Made by a program: the position numbers and the translations under genes | Notes under the pieces: model-generated | The model's input: the letters and a program-made list of their open reading frames with translations, nothing else | What the model was told of the DNA's origin: nothing | Databases searched by the model: none | Shown: piece by piece, positions 6,127 to 13,451 of the stretch | How positions within the stretch are numbered: position 1 is the first letter of the stretch | Layout: the number at the start of each line of letters is the position of its first letter | IMG/VR virus record: IMGVR_UViG_3300025889_000681 | Coordinates: 1 to 29,115 of that record | DNA from: a virus | Reading direction: 5' to 3' (one strand) | Length of the DNA: 29,115 nt

Positions 6127-6798
6127 ATGAGCAAAGCGGGGGCTTGGTCCTTCAGTCGCATCAAAGCATTCGAGAACTGCCCTAAGCAGTTCTACCATGT
6201 GAACGTGTTGCGGCAGTACCCCGTCGCTGAGACGGAGGCCATGCGCTACGGCACCGAGTTCCACAAAGCCTGCGAGGAGTTCATACGGGACGACGTGCCC
6301 GTGCCCCCACAGTTCGCGTTCATGGCCGACGCGCTTGCTACACTGAAAGCGCTGCCGGGGGAGAAGTACTGCGAGTTGAAGCTGGGGTTGAACGCCGACC
6401 TCGTGCCGGTGGACTTCTCTACCAAGAGCGTGTGGTTTCGAGGCATCGTCGACCTGCTCATCATCGACGGCGACGCTGCACGGATCATAGACTACAAGAC
6501 CGGGAAGAGCGCCAAATACGCCGACGCAGGGCAGCTGCAACTGATGGCGCTGGCGGTGTTCAAGCACTTCCCGCAAGTGAAGAAGGTGAAGGCAGGGCTG
6601 CTGTTTGTGATCGCCAACACCTTTGTGAAGCAGGAGTTCGACGTCAAGGATGAGGCTGTTCTGTGGAGTCCGTGGATCAAGAAATACGCGGCGTTAGAGA
6701 AGGCGCATGAGACTGGCGTGTGGAATCCTCGCCCGTCTGGGCTTTGTAAGAGGCACTGCCCTGTGGTAGAATGTGAGCACAACGGCCTCAACAGGTAG
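6127..6798 (+). CDS. PD-(D/E)XK nuclease with four-cysteine signature (Cas4/RecB-like)
   Basis: A 223-residue protein. The first motif has RYGTEFHKACEEF (the conserved His of the RecB nuclease family). The catalytic core is FRGIVDLLI (Asp109) and RIIDYKTGK (Asp122, Lys124), followed by the QLQLMAL helix. Cys18 (ENCPKQFY) together with Cys207, Cys211 and Cys216 near the C-terminus match the arrangement that holds a 4Fe-4S cluster in AddB and Cas4-type enzymes, one Cys N-terminal and three C-terminal. The role is probably processing of DNA ends or recombination intermediates in phage replication. The start follows one base after the previous stop. It is not a CRISPR gene here: no array or other cas gene is present. 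Confidence 0.85.
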   Translation: MSKAGAWSFSRIKAFENCPKQFYHVNVLRQYPVAETEAMRYGTEFHKACEEFIRDDVPVPPQFAFMADALATLKALPGEKYCELKLGLNADLVPVDFSTKSVWFRGIVDLLIIDGDAARIIDYKTGKSAKYADAGQLQLMALAVFKHFPQVKKVKAGLLFVIANTFVKQEFDVKDEAVLWSPWIKKYAALEKAHETGVWNPRPSGLCKRHCPVVECEHNGLNR

Positions 6799-6802
6799 TC
6801 CA

Positions 6803-7078
6803 ATGGCGTACAAGAACCCCGAGCGTGATCGCCCTTACAAGCGTGAGTACCAGCTGCAGCAGGCTCGGGGAGAGCACGAAGACCGGATGGAACGGCAGCG
6901 TGCAAGGAACGAGTTCGACAAGAAGAACGGAAAGAGCGCCCGCAAGGGCAAAGACCTAGCGCACAAGAAGCCTCTTGCTCGTGGCGGGAGCAACGGGGAC
7001 GGTGTTCGCTTGGAGAGTCCATCGAAGAACCGCGCGGCTGGCGGTGCTATGAGCAAGCCGACCAAAAGAAAGCGTTAG
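6803..7078 (+). CDS. Small basic HNH-like protein, 91 aa
   Basis: ATG 6803 is chosen; an in-frame upstream ATG at 6773 lies within the nuclease gene. The protein is very basic. Residues about 1-50 form a charged helix (NPERDRPYKREYQLQQARGE). Residues 57-84 (DLAHKKPLARGGSNGDGVRL, then SPSKNRAAGG) match the core of small phage HNH/His-Me-finger proteins, where the usual motif is '.DHkkPl.kGGsn...Nl....sNR'. His in AHKK and Asn in SKNR are retained; the first His and the middle Asn of a full HNH are less clear, so the nuclease may be degenerate or only DNA-binding. Its stop codon lies inside a perfect hairpin (7074-7091). Confidence 0.55.
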   Translation: MAYKNPERDRPYKREYQLQQARGEHEDRMERQRARNEFDKKNGKSARKGKDLAHKKPLARGGSNGDGVRLESPSKNRAAGGAMSKPTKRKR

Positions 7079-7091
7079 GGACAACCCTAAC
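7074..7091 (+). other. Perfect inverted repeat, 7-bp stem and ACAA loop
   Basis: GTTAGGG at 7074-7080 pairs with CCCTAAC at 7085-7091 around ACAA. The preceding gene's TAG stop (7076-7078) is in the left arm and the SNF2 ribosome binding site (7096-7102) starts four bases after the right arm. There is no T-run. The position fits control of translation of the helicase, mRNA processing, or a protein binding site. Confidence 0.6.
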
Positions 7092-7095
7092 AACT

Positions 7096-7102
7096 GGAGA
7101 AC
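7096..7102 (+). promoter_or_regulatory. Ribosome binding site GGAGAAC of the SNF2 gene
   Basis: GGAGAAC three bases before ATG 7106. The same GGAGAAC stands before starts at 3025 (3012-3018), 8691 (8681-8687) and 9325 (9314-9320), and GGGGAAC stands before 3889. It is the recurrent translation signal of this arm. Confidence 0.7.
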
Positions 7103-7105
7103 GAC

Positions 7106-8641
7106 ATGCAGATTGTAGACAATCTTGCGCTCCTGCTTAGGCTGCGCAACCCAAAACAAGTCACCACAATAATCCCCAAGAGTAAGCAGCTAGAAACCAA
7201 CGAGGTTGCTGTCTACTGGGGTGTCAACGAAGCGCAGACCCTGCGCGCGATGAACATCAAGGCCCCCTCTCCTATCGAGGGGCGCTACGATTGGCCGGGC
7301 AAGTTCAAGCCCATGTCGCACCAGCGCACGACGTCATCCTTCCTGACGCTCAACAAGCGCGCGTTCTGTTTCAACGAGCAGGGCACGGGCAAGACTGCCT
7401 CGGCTATCTGGGCAGCAGACTTCCTGATGAAGCAGAAAGTCATCAAGCGCGCGCTGGTGATCTGCCCCATCTCTATTATGGACAGCGCATGGCGGGCGGA
7501 CTTGTTCAGCTTCGCGATGCACCGAACCGTCAACGTCGCGCATGGTAGTGCCGAGAAGCGCAAGAAGATCATCGCACAGCGGCCCGACTTCCTCATCATC
7601 AACTACGACGGCGTGGAAATCGTGCGGGACGAGATCGAGGCTGCAGGATACGACCTCATCATCGTGGACGAGGCGACGCACTACAAGAACGCACAAAGCA
7701 AGCGGTGGAAGGTGCTGAACTCTCTGGTTAAACCAGACACTTGGCTGTGGATGATGACGGGCACACCGGCAGCGCAGGGGCCAGAAGATGCCTACGGCCT
7801 AGCCAAGCTGGTGAACCCGACAGCGGTGCCGCGCTTCTTTGGGTCGTGGCGCGACATGGTGATGTACAAGGTCACCCAATTCAAATGGAAACCGAAAGAC
7901 ACAGCTACTGACCTAGTACACCGCGCACTGCAGCCCGCCATTCGCTTCACCAAGGACGAGTGCCTAGACCTGCCAGACATGCTCTACGTCAAACGCGCTG
8001 TGGCACTGACCAAGCAGCAAGAGCAGTACTACATGAAACTCAAGCAGCAGATGGTCATGGAAGTGGCGGGCGAGCCAGTCACCGCTGTGAACGCTGCGGT
8101 GAACATGAACAAACTGCTACAGATCAGCGCAGGGGCGGTCTACACCGATGACGGCGAGGCGGTAGAGTTCGACATCAAGAACCGCTACGACGTGCTGAAA
8201 GAGGTCATCGACGAGAGCAGCCAGAAGGTGCTCGTGTTTGTTCCGTTCAAGCATGTCATCGACGTGCTCACCAACAAGCTGAAAGCAGACGGCATAACGA
8301 CAGAAGTCATCCGGGGCGATGTAAGCGCCGGTGCGCGTACGGACATCTTCCACCGGTTCCAAACAACCCCAGACCCGAAGGTGCTGGTCATCCAGCCGCA
8401 GGCGGCGGCGCATGGCGTGACACTCACCGCAGCAAACACGGTCGTCTGGTGGGCACCGACACCATCGCTGGAGACCTACGCGCAGGCCAACGCGCGCGTG
8501 CACCGCACGGGGCAGAAGCACAAATGCACTGTGGTGCAGCTGCAGGGGTCAGGCGTAGAGCGGCGCGTATACTCGCTGCTTGATGACAAAATTGACGTCC
8601 ACACAAAACTTATCGAGCTTTACGCTAATATGCTTGACTAG
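7106..8641 (+). CDS. SNF2-family DNA helicase/translocase
   Basis: A 511-residue superfamily 2 ATPase. Residues about 60-270 form RecA-like domain 1, with motif I EQGTGKTASA (Lys96), motif Ia ALVICPISIMDSAW, motif II LIIVDEATHYKN (Asp188-Glu189) and motif III WMMTGTPA. Residues about 330-500 form domain 2, with motif IV VLVFVPFKHV, motif V AAAHGVTLTAANTVVWW and motif VI QANARVHRTGQ with its arginine finger. The DEATH box and the 'ARvhRtGQ' signature are SNF2-like rather than DEAD-box. There is no nuclease or chromatin-reader domain; the length is that of a minimal engine. Phage proteins of this type are thought to remodel replication forks or clear proteins from DNA. It starts 15 bases after a hairpin. 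Confidence 0.9.
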   Translation: MQIVDNLALLLRLRNPKQVTTIIPKSKQLETNEVAVYWGVNEAQTLRAMNIKAPSPIEGRYDWPGKFKPMSHQRTTSSFLTLNKRAFCFNEQGTGKTASAIWAADFLMKQKVIKRALVICPISIMDSAWRADLFSFAMHRTVNVAHGSAEKRKKIIAQRPDFLIINYDGVEIVRDEIEAAGYDLIIVDEATHYKNAQSKRWKVLNSLVKPDTWLWMMTGTPAAQGPEDAYGLAKLVNPTAVPRFFGSWRDMVMYKVTQFKWKPKDTATDLVHRALQPAIRFTKDECLDLPDMLYVKRAVALTKQQEQYYMKLKQQMVMEVAGEPVTAVNAAVNMNKLLQISAGAVYTDDGEAVEFDIKNRYDVLKEVIDESSQKVLVFVPFKHVIDVLTNKLKADGITTEVIRGDVSAGARTDIFHRFQTTPDPKVLVIQPQAAAHGVTLTAANTVVWWAPTPSLETYAQANARVHRTGQKHKCTVVQLQGSGVERRVYSLLDDKIDVHTKLIELYANMLD

Positions 8642-8648
8642 CTAACCA

Positions 8649-8667
8649 GATGCGAATATACCGCATC
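8649..8667 (+). other. Inverted repeat in the gap before the 140-aa gene
   Basis: GATGCG at 8649-8654 pairs with CGCATC at 8662-8667 around an AT-rich seven-base loop (AATATAC). It lies in one of the few real intergenic gaps of the arm (8642-8690). A TATACC within it could act as a -10 element, but no convincing -35 is seen, so operator, promoter or RNA-structure roles stay open. Confidence 0.4.
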
Positions 8668-8690
8668 AAATAACAAGAGAGGAGAACAGT

Positions 8691-9113
8691 ATGACCACTG
8701 ATGCGCCCGATGTGGCGGAGCATGAACCCGTGCCGGTAGAGAAGCTGACGCGGATCTTCATCAAGATCAGGGACAGGCGGACCGCGCTCAAGGAAGAGTT
8801 TGAGGCGGAAGACACCAAGCTGCAAGCGCAGCAAGAGGCCATCAAGAGCGAACTGCTGGAGTACTGTAAGACGCATGGTGTGGAGAGCGTGCGAACGGAA
8901 TCGGGCGTCTTCTACCGCACCGTCAAGACGCGGTACTGGACAAACGATTGGGAGTCGATGCACCAATTCGTCCTCGACCACCAAGTGCCTGAGTTCTTCG
9001 AGAAGCGGCTCAACCAGACCGCCGTGCGGCAGTTCATCGAAGACAATCCCGACCTGCATCCTCCGGGTCTCAACGCAAACTCGGAGTATGTGATAACCAT
9101 AAGGAAGAAGTGA
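8691..9113 (+). CDS. Coiled-coil phage protein upstream of the SSB-like gene, 140 aa
   Basis: ATG 8691 follows GGAGAAC by three bases. Residues 15-60 form a charged coiled coil (KLTRIFIKIRDRRTALKEEF, continuing to about CKTHG). The following part (VESVRTESGVFYRTVKTRYW, then a helical C-terminal region ending NSEYVITIRKK) looks like a compact alpha/beta domain. The layout, a coiled coil followed by a 'G..s.kT..G......' segment, loosely recalls the Gp157/Gam-like phage proteins that bind DNA ends or inhibit nucleases, but the match is by shape only. The position between the helicase and the putative SSB suggests a replication or recombination accessory. Confidence 0.55.
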   Translation: MTTDAPDVAEHEPVPVEKLTRIFIKIRDRRTALKEEFEAEDTKLQAQQEAIKSELLEYCKTHGVESVRTESGVFYRTVKTRYWTNDWESMHQFVLDHQVPEFFEKRLNQTAVRQFIEDNPDLHPPGLNANSEYVITIRKK

Positions 9114-9313
9114 TGACTCCCCTTGTAACCATCGAAGACCTCGCCAAACATCTCAACGTGTCCGTGTCCACAGCGCGGTCATGGGTGCGGCAAGGGCACA
9201 TCCCGAAAGACTCCTACATCAAGATCGGTAACACTTACCGGTTTGAACTGGACAAAGTAGTGGCTGGCCTAACCACAGCCCCTAAGCAACTTGAGCTCGA
9301 CCTAGACAACTGA
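9113..9313 (+). CDS. Excisionase/MerR-like helix-turn-helix protein, 66 aa
   Basis: The protein is essentially one HTH_17-type domain: LVTIEDLAKHLNVSVSTARS (helix-turn-helix, residues 4-23), then WVRQGHIPKDSYIKIGNTYR, the typical wing in which 'W...G.iP...y...g..yRf' follows the recognition helix. ATG 9113 is preferred over GTG 9110 because GGAAG at 9103-9107 then has normal spacing; it overlaps the preceding stop by one base. Such proteins bend DNA as excisionases or act as small regulators. No integrase is seen in this window, so a transcriptional or replication role is as likely as excision. Confidence 0.7.
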   Translation: MTPLVTIEDLAKHLNVSVSTARSWVRQGHIPKDSYIKIGNTYRFELDKVVAGLTTAPKQLELDLDN

Positions 9314-9324
9314 GGAGAACTACC

Positions 9325-10233
9325 ATGGGTGAAATGACCCTCTTTGGCGGCAACAACCCGCTTGTGAACAGCGACCTCTTCAAGGCGCTGAAGGACATGA
9401 ACAAGACCCTCTCCGGTGGCGGCGGGGGCGGCGGCAAGCGTATCTCCCTCAAGGGACGGCGCTTCCGTATGATCGTCAACGGCGAGCAAGTGTCTGTATC
9501 CAAGGAAGACAGCATGAACATCGTCGTGGTCAACGCTGCCAAGGTGTCGCGCACCTACTACGAGGGCACCTACGACCCGAACAATCCGACAGCGCCGACC
9601 TGCTGGTCTACGGATACGCGCACTCCTGCGCCGGAAGTACCGGCGGAGCAGCGCAAGGCCGCGTCCTGTGCATCCTGCCCGATGAACATCAAGGGGTCTG
9701 GGCAGGGCGAGAGCCGTGCGTGCCGCTTCAACCAGCGTCTGGCTATCACGTTAGAGGGCAAGCCTAACGAGGTGTATCAACTGCAACTGCCCGCGACGTC
9801 TATCTTTGGCGAAGCCAAGGGCGACAAGATGGGTATGCAGGCGTACGCCAAGTTCATCGACGCGCACGATACTCCGATGATCGCGGTGCTGACGCAGATG
9901 TACTTCGACGAGGATGCTGAGCAGCCGAAGCTGTTCTTCAAGCCGGTGCGTGCGCTGACTGAGGCGGAGTTCCACGCCGCTGTGGAAGCCAAGGACTCGC
10001 CCGAGGCGCTTTCCGCCATCACGCTGACTGTGGCGCAGACGGACGGCGTGCAGAAGAAGACTTCTGCTGGTGGCACCGAGTCCTACAACCCGAAGAAGGA
10101 CGCCATCAAGATCGTCGATGCGGACGAGGACGAGGAAGTGGAAGCACCAAAGAAGGTCGCTACCACCAAGGAAGCCAAGCCCGCGCCGAAGGCAAGCCTC
10201 AACACGCTTGTTTCTGAGTGGGACGACGAGTAA
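9325..10233 (+). CDS. Putative single-stranded-DNA-binding protein with zinc-type cysteines and acidic tail
   Basis: A 302-residue protein. The N-terminal region carries a run of seven glycines (about residues 31-37) before a beta-rich domain (KRISLKGRRFRMIVNGEQVS). Cys93, Cys115, Cys118 and Cys133 form a possible zinc site (CWST, CASC, ACRF). The C-terminal 65 residues are a low-complexity Lys/Ala/Pro/Glu linker ending in EWDDE, the kind of acidic tip by which phage SSBs such as T7 gp2.5 and T4 gp32 recruit partners; gp32 also contains zinc. The location between the helicase and the primase-helicase fits an SSB. There is no detectable sequence signature of an OB fold by eye, so the function is inferred. 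It is followed by a strong terminator. Confidence 0.6.
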   Translation: MGEMTLFGGNNPLVNSDLFKALKDMNKTLSGGGGGGGKRISLKGRRFRMIVNGEQVSVSKEDSMNIVVVNAAKVSRTYYEGTYDPNNPTAPTCWSTDTRTPAPEVPAEQRKAASCASCPMNIKGSGQGESRACRFNQRLAITLEGKPNEVYQLQLPATSIFGEAKGDKMGMQAYAKFIDAHDTPMIAVLTQMYFDEDAEQPKLFFKPVRALTEAEFHAAVEAKDSPEALSAITLTVAQTDGVQKKTSAGGTESYNPKKDAIKIVDADEDEEVEAPKKVATTKEAKPAPKASLNTLVSEWDDE

Positions 10234-10248
10234 CGTCGGCTTCTCCCT

Positions 10249-10290
10249 GCGGCGGGGCACAAGAAAAATCAGCCCCGCCGCTACCCTTTT
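10249..10290 (+). terminator. Rho-independent terminator after the SSB-like gene
   Basis: A perfect 10-bp GC stem, GCGGCGGGGC (10249-10258) with GCCCCGCCGC (10272-10281), encloses a 13-base A-rich loop and is followed by TACCCTTTT. It lies between the putative SSB and the primase-helicase, so it would lower transcription of the latter relative to the abundant SSB. Confidence 0.8.
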
Positions 10291-10308
10291 CTCAATGAGT
10301 GGCGGCTC

Positions 10309-13161
10309 ATGGACACATCTACTTTCCTACAGGGAGTACTCGGCACAGAGGGTCACTACTGTGTCTGGGCGCTCAAAGAGCAGCGTATGGTGCAGAAGTT
10401 CTACGGCACCATAGACGAGTTAGAGCATGCAGCTAACAACCTAAACGAGAACGGCTTCGACACCTACTACGCACTCGCTACTTTCGACGAGGCGGGGTCA
10501 CGCGAAGCCGATAACGTCAGGCAGCTGCGTGCGTTCTTCATGGACTTGGACTGCGGCGTGCACCTCAAGAAGGGCACACCAAAAGACTTTCCAGATCAGT
10601 CTACGGCCATCGCGCAGCTGCGTGCGTTCTGCAAGACGGCAAACCTGCCGCGCCCTACGATGGTCAACTCTGGCTACGGCGTGCATGTCTACTGGCCGCT
10701 GACCGAGCCGGTGTCCTTGGTGGAGTGGCTTCCCGTCGCCGAGCGGCTCAAGGCACTGGCGAACTTCCACGGGTTCAAGGCCGACAAGAACGTCACCGCC
10801 GATGCTGCCCGCGTACTGCGCGTGCCGGGTACGAGCAACCACAAGGGCGACACGCCTGCGCCTGTCACGGTGCTGGGGATATCCGATCACGAGCCCGTGT
10901 CATTCGAAACATTCGCAGCGCGCGTCAACGCCGCTGACCTCCCTACAAAACCAGTTTCTACGAACAAGTTTACGCCCCGCCCTGCGCACAGCGCGATGAT
11001 GGACGCGCTGATCGGCAAGCGTGAAGCACGCTTCAAGACGATCCTCGAAAAGACCGCCGAGGGTAAAGGCTGCGCACAGCTGGCGTACATCATCCAAGAA
11101 CAAGCCACGATGGAAGAGCCCATGTGGCGCGCGGGGCTGTCGATTGCGGCGTTCTGTTCGGACGGCGCTAAGGCTGCGCGGATCATGTCCGAGGGCTACC
11201 CCGAGTATGACTCGGAGGAGATGCAGTACAAGCTGAGCCGCATCAAAGGGCCGTATCTCTGCACGCGGTTCGACGAGTACAACCCCGGCGTCTGCGTCAG
11301 CTGCCCGCACTGGAACAAGATTAAGTCGCCCATCGTCCTAGGGCACCAGTACAGGGAGGCCACCGAGGAAGAGAACACGGTGGTCGTACCGAGCGCAGAA
11401 CCAGACAAGCCCGCGCAGGTCTACCAGATACCCCCATACCCGAAGCCTTACTTCCGTGGCGCGGGAGGCGGTGTGTTCCTACGGCAAACGGACGAGGATG
11501 GCGAAGTCATTGAACGCTGCATCCATGTCCACGATCTCTATGTCGTGAAGCGGATCATAGACCCAGAGACAGGCGACTCGATGCTGTTTCGGCTGCATCT
11601 GCCAAGAGACGGGGTTCGGGAGTTCGTCATCCCTAACCATGTCGGGACATCGAAGGACAAGTTCCGCGAGGCGATATCGTCTGCAGGTATATACGCACTA
11701 GGAAACGAAGTGGATGCACTGATGAGATACACACAAGCATGGGTGAATGAGTTGCAGCACACTACCACTGCGGAACTAGCACACCGGCAATTCGGTTGGA
11801 TCGACGACAAACTCTCTGGGTTCGTGCTGGGCAGCAAGGTGCTTTACGCCGACCGCAGCGAGTACAACGCCCCTGCGGCAAATACGCGCGCCACCATAGG
11901 CGCGTTCAGTAGTAAAGGGACACTTGACGACTGGAAGCGAACCATCGCTTTCTACGACCGCCCCGGCTTCGAGCTACATCAGTTCGTCGTCTGCGCTGGG
12001 TTCGGAAGCGCCCTAATCCAGTTCACGCCCGTGCACGGGTCGCTCATCCACCTGTGGAGCAAGGACTCTGGGTTCGGCAAGACACACGCGCTCTACTCGG
12101 CGATGTCCATATGGGGGAACCCAGAGCAGCTGATGCTCAAGCACGACGACACCTACGTCTCCAAAATGAACCGTGCAGAAGTCTACAGAAGCGTGCCGGT
12201 CTGCATGGACGAGATCACCAACATCAAGCCTACCGATGCGTCAGAACTTATCTACCAAGCCACCAGCGGGCAGCAGCGCAACCGCATGTCGAGCGGCTCC
12301 AACAATGAGCGGTATCGTGGCGATCCTTGGAAGCTGCTCTTCATAACCACGGGCAACACGAGCCTCATCGACAAGGTCAGCCTAGCCAAGGCCATGCCCC
12401 GCGCAGAGGCGCAGCGCGTCATCGAGATGGAAGCAACGAGGCTCTTCCACGGCGCGGTGGACAAAGAACTCACAGACAAGTTCAGTCTCGACATTCTGAA
12501 CAACTACGGCACCGCAGGAGAAGTGTTCATCCAGTTCGTGCTGAACAACGTAGAAGCAGTGCGCGAACTAGTGCGGCAGTGCCAGAAGAACATCGACGTG
12601 CGTGCGCAACTCAGTTCTGACAACCGGTTCTGGTCTGCTGTGTGCGCCGCTACGATAGCCGCAGCGAGCATCTGCAAGCAGCTTGGGCTGCTCACCTACG
12701 ACGTCAAGAACCTCACCGACTACACGATCAACACGATCATCCGCACAAACCAAGCAGCGGCGGGCGCGTTGAAGCTGTCGGCGGCTGACCTCGTGACCCA
12801 GTATGTCTACGAGAACTGGGGCAAGGTACTGCAGATCAAGTCTACGATTGACCGGCGCGGGAAGAACAACAACGGCATCGACGAACTTGTGGTGCCGGAT
12901 CACCAGCCGCGTGTAGATATCGTGGGCCGCTACGAGACAGACCTTAAACAGCTGTACCTCGTTATTAAACCTTTCCGCGTTTGGCTTGCAGAACAGCAGA
13001 TCAACTTTGCCTCGGTGTACGAAGAGCTACGCACCACCCTGCAGGCCAACAAGTTGAAGATGCGGATAACCAAAGGCACCCACATGAACCTGCCCGCTAC
13101 CGATGTAGTGATGGCGAAGATAGCGTTGGAAGACCCCACCGATGCCGGTGCATCTACTTGA
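10309..13161 (+). CDS. Primase-polymerase/helicase fusion (AEP primase + DUF927-like ATPase)
   Basis: A 950-residue replication protein. Residues about 1-200 form an archaeo-eukaryotic-type primase: the DxD pair in FFMDLDCG (Asp79, Asp81), the SGYGVHVYW motif (His126) and the third acidic residue in TADAARVLRVPGTSNHK (Asp165). Cys318, Cys329 and Cys332 (LCTRF and CVSCPHW) look like a zinc-binding linker. Residues about 500-800 form a P-loop ATPase resembling DUF927: Walker A KDSGFGKTHAL (Lys591), Walker B VPVCMDEITNI (Asp634-Glu635) and a sensor strand LLFITTGNTSL. One polypeptide thus supplies primer synthesis and fork unwinding. The ATG at 10309 is 19 bases past the terminator's T-run, with GAGTGG as a weak ribosome site. 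The end overlaps the next gene by 20 bases. Confidence 0.85.
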   Translation: MDTSTFLQGVLGTEGHYCVWALKEQRMVQKFYGTIDELEHAANNLNENGFDTYYALATFDEAGSREADNVRQLRAFFMDLDCGVHLKKGTPKDFPDQSTAIAQLRAFCKTANLPRPTMVNSGYGVHVYWPLTEPVSLVEWLPVAERLKALANFHGFKADKNVTADAARVLRVPGTSNHKGDTPAPVTVLGISDHEPVSFETFAARVNAADLPTKPVSTNKFTPRPAHSAMMDALIGKREARFKTILEKTAEGKGCAQLAYIIQEQATMEEPMWRAGLSIAAFCSDGAKAARIMSEGYPEYDSEEMQYKLSRIKGPYLCTRFDEYNPGVCVSCPHWNKIKSPIVLGHQYREATEEENTVVVPSAEPDKPAQVYQIPPYPKPYFRGAGGGVFLRQTDEDGEVIERCIHVHDLYVVKRIIDPETGDSMLFRLHLPRDGVREFVIPNHVGTSKDKFREAISSAGIYALGNEVDALMRYTQAWVNELQHTTTAELAHRQFGWIDDKLSGFVLGSKVLYADRSEYNAPAANTRATIGAFSSKGTLDDWKRTIAFYDRPGFELHQFVVCAGFGSALIQFTPVHGSLIHLWSKDSGFGKTHALYSAMSIWGNPEQLMLKHDDTYVSKMNRAEVYRSVPVCMDEITNIKPTDASELIYQATSGQQRNRMSSGSNNERYRGDPWKLLFITTGNTSLIDKVSLAKAMPRAEAQRVIEMEATRLFHGAVDKELTDKFSLDILNNYGTAGEVFIQFVLNNVEAVRELVRQCQKNIDVRAQLSSDNRFWSAVCAATIAAASICKQLGLLTYDVKNLTDYTINTIIRTNQAAAGALKLSAADLVTQYVYENWGKVLQIKSTIDRRGKNNNGIDELVVPDHQPRVDIVGRYETDLKQLYLVIKPFRVWLAEQQINFASVYEELRTTLQANKLKMRITKGTHMNLPATDVVMAKIALEDPTDAGAST

Positions 13162-13363
13162 CGACATCTGCCCCGACGGAGTGCGCATCGTCGTGCCGTG
13201 GAAAGATATCCATCCGGGCATGTCGGTGTTCATCCCGTGCATCAACTCGGTGCTGGCTAAACGGCAGATCGCAGAGATTGCCGAACGGCACCAGATGAAG
13301 CTCAAATGCTTCGTCCGGGTAGAAAACAACAATTTGGGCTTACGCGTATGGAGAACCGCATGA
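13142..13363 (+). CDS. Hypothetical small phage protein, 73 aa
   Basis: It begins 20 bases inside the primase-helicase gene in another frame and ends at TGA 13361-13363. The segment KDIHPGMSVFIPCIN is a pattern I associate with small phage proteins encoded next to replication genes ('...GmSffvPc...'), followed by a basic helix (AEIAERHQMKLKCFVRVE) and a C-terminal beta strand (LGLRVWRTA). It would be a compact nucleic-acid- or protein-binding domain. Function unknown. It is the last plus-strand gene before the convergent junction. Confidence 0.7.
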   Translation: MPVHLLDDICPDGVRIVVPWKDIHPGMSVFIPCINSVLAKRQIAEIAERHQMKLKCFVRVENNNLGLRVWRTA

Positions 13364-13423
13364 TATAGTGCGCCTGACAGTGCGAGAGCGCCGCCTGCTC
13401 GTCTCCTGTCGTTCTCCTCACTG

Positions 13424-13451
13424 GACCCCCGCCTCGGCGGGGGTCTTTTTT
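13424..13451 (+). terminator. Rho-independent terminator at the convergent junction
   Basis: GACCCCCGC (13424-13432) pairs with GCGGGGGTC (13437-13445) around a CTCG tetraloop and is followed by six T residues. It ends the plus-strand arm. Its T-run overlaps the stop codon (TTA on this strand, 13450-13452) of the giant minus-strand gene. Read on the minus strand the stem lacks a following T-run, so minus-strand termination there would be weaker. The rest of the gap (13364-13423) shows no gene. Confidence 0.85.

Noticed and set aside
6127-6798. Cas4 of a CRISPR system
   Set aside because: The nuclease has the Cas4/RecB-type core and cysteines, but there is no repeat-spacer array or other cas gene in the window. 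A phage replication nuclease is simpler.
9113-9313. Evidence for a temperate lifestyle from an excisionase
   Set aside because: Small HTH_17 proteins are not always excisionases, and no integrase, attachment site or repressor is visible here.
13364-13423. tRNA or small RNA in the convergent gap
   Set aside because: Sixty bases with only weak partial pairing and no cloverleaf or promoter that I can support.
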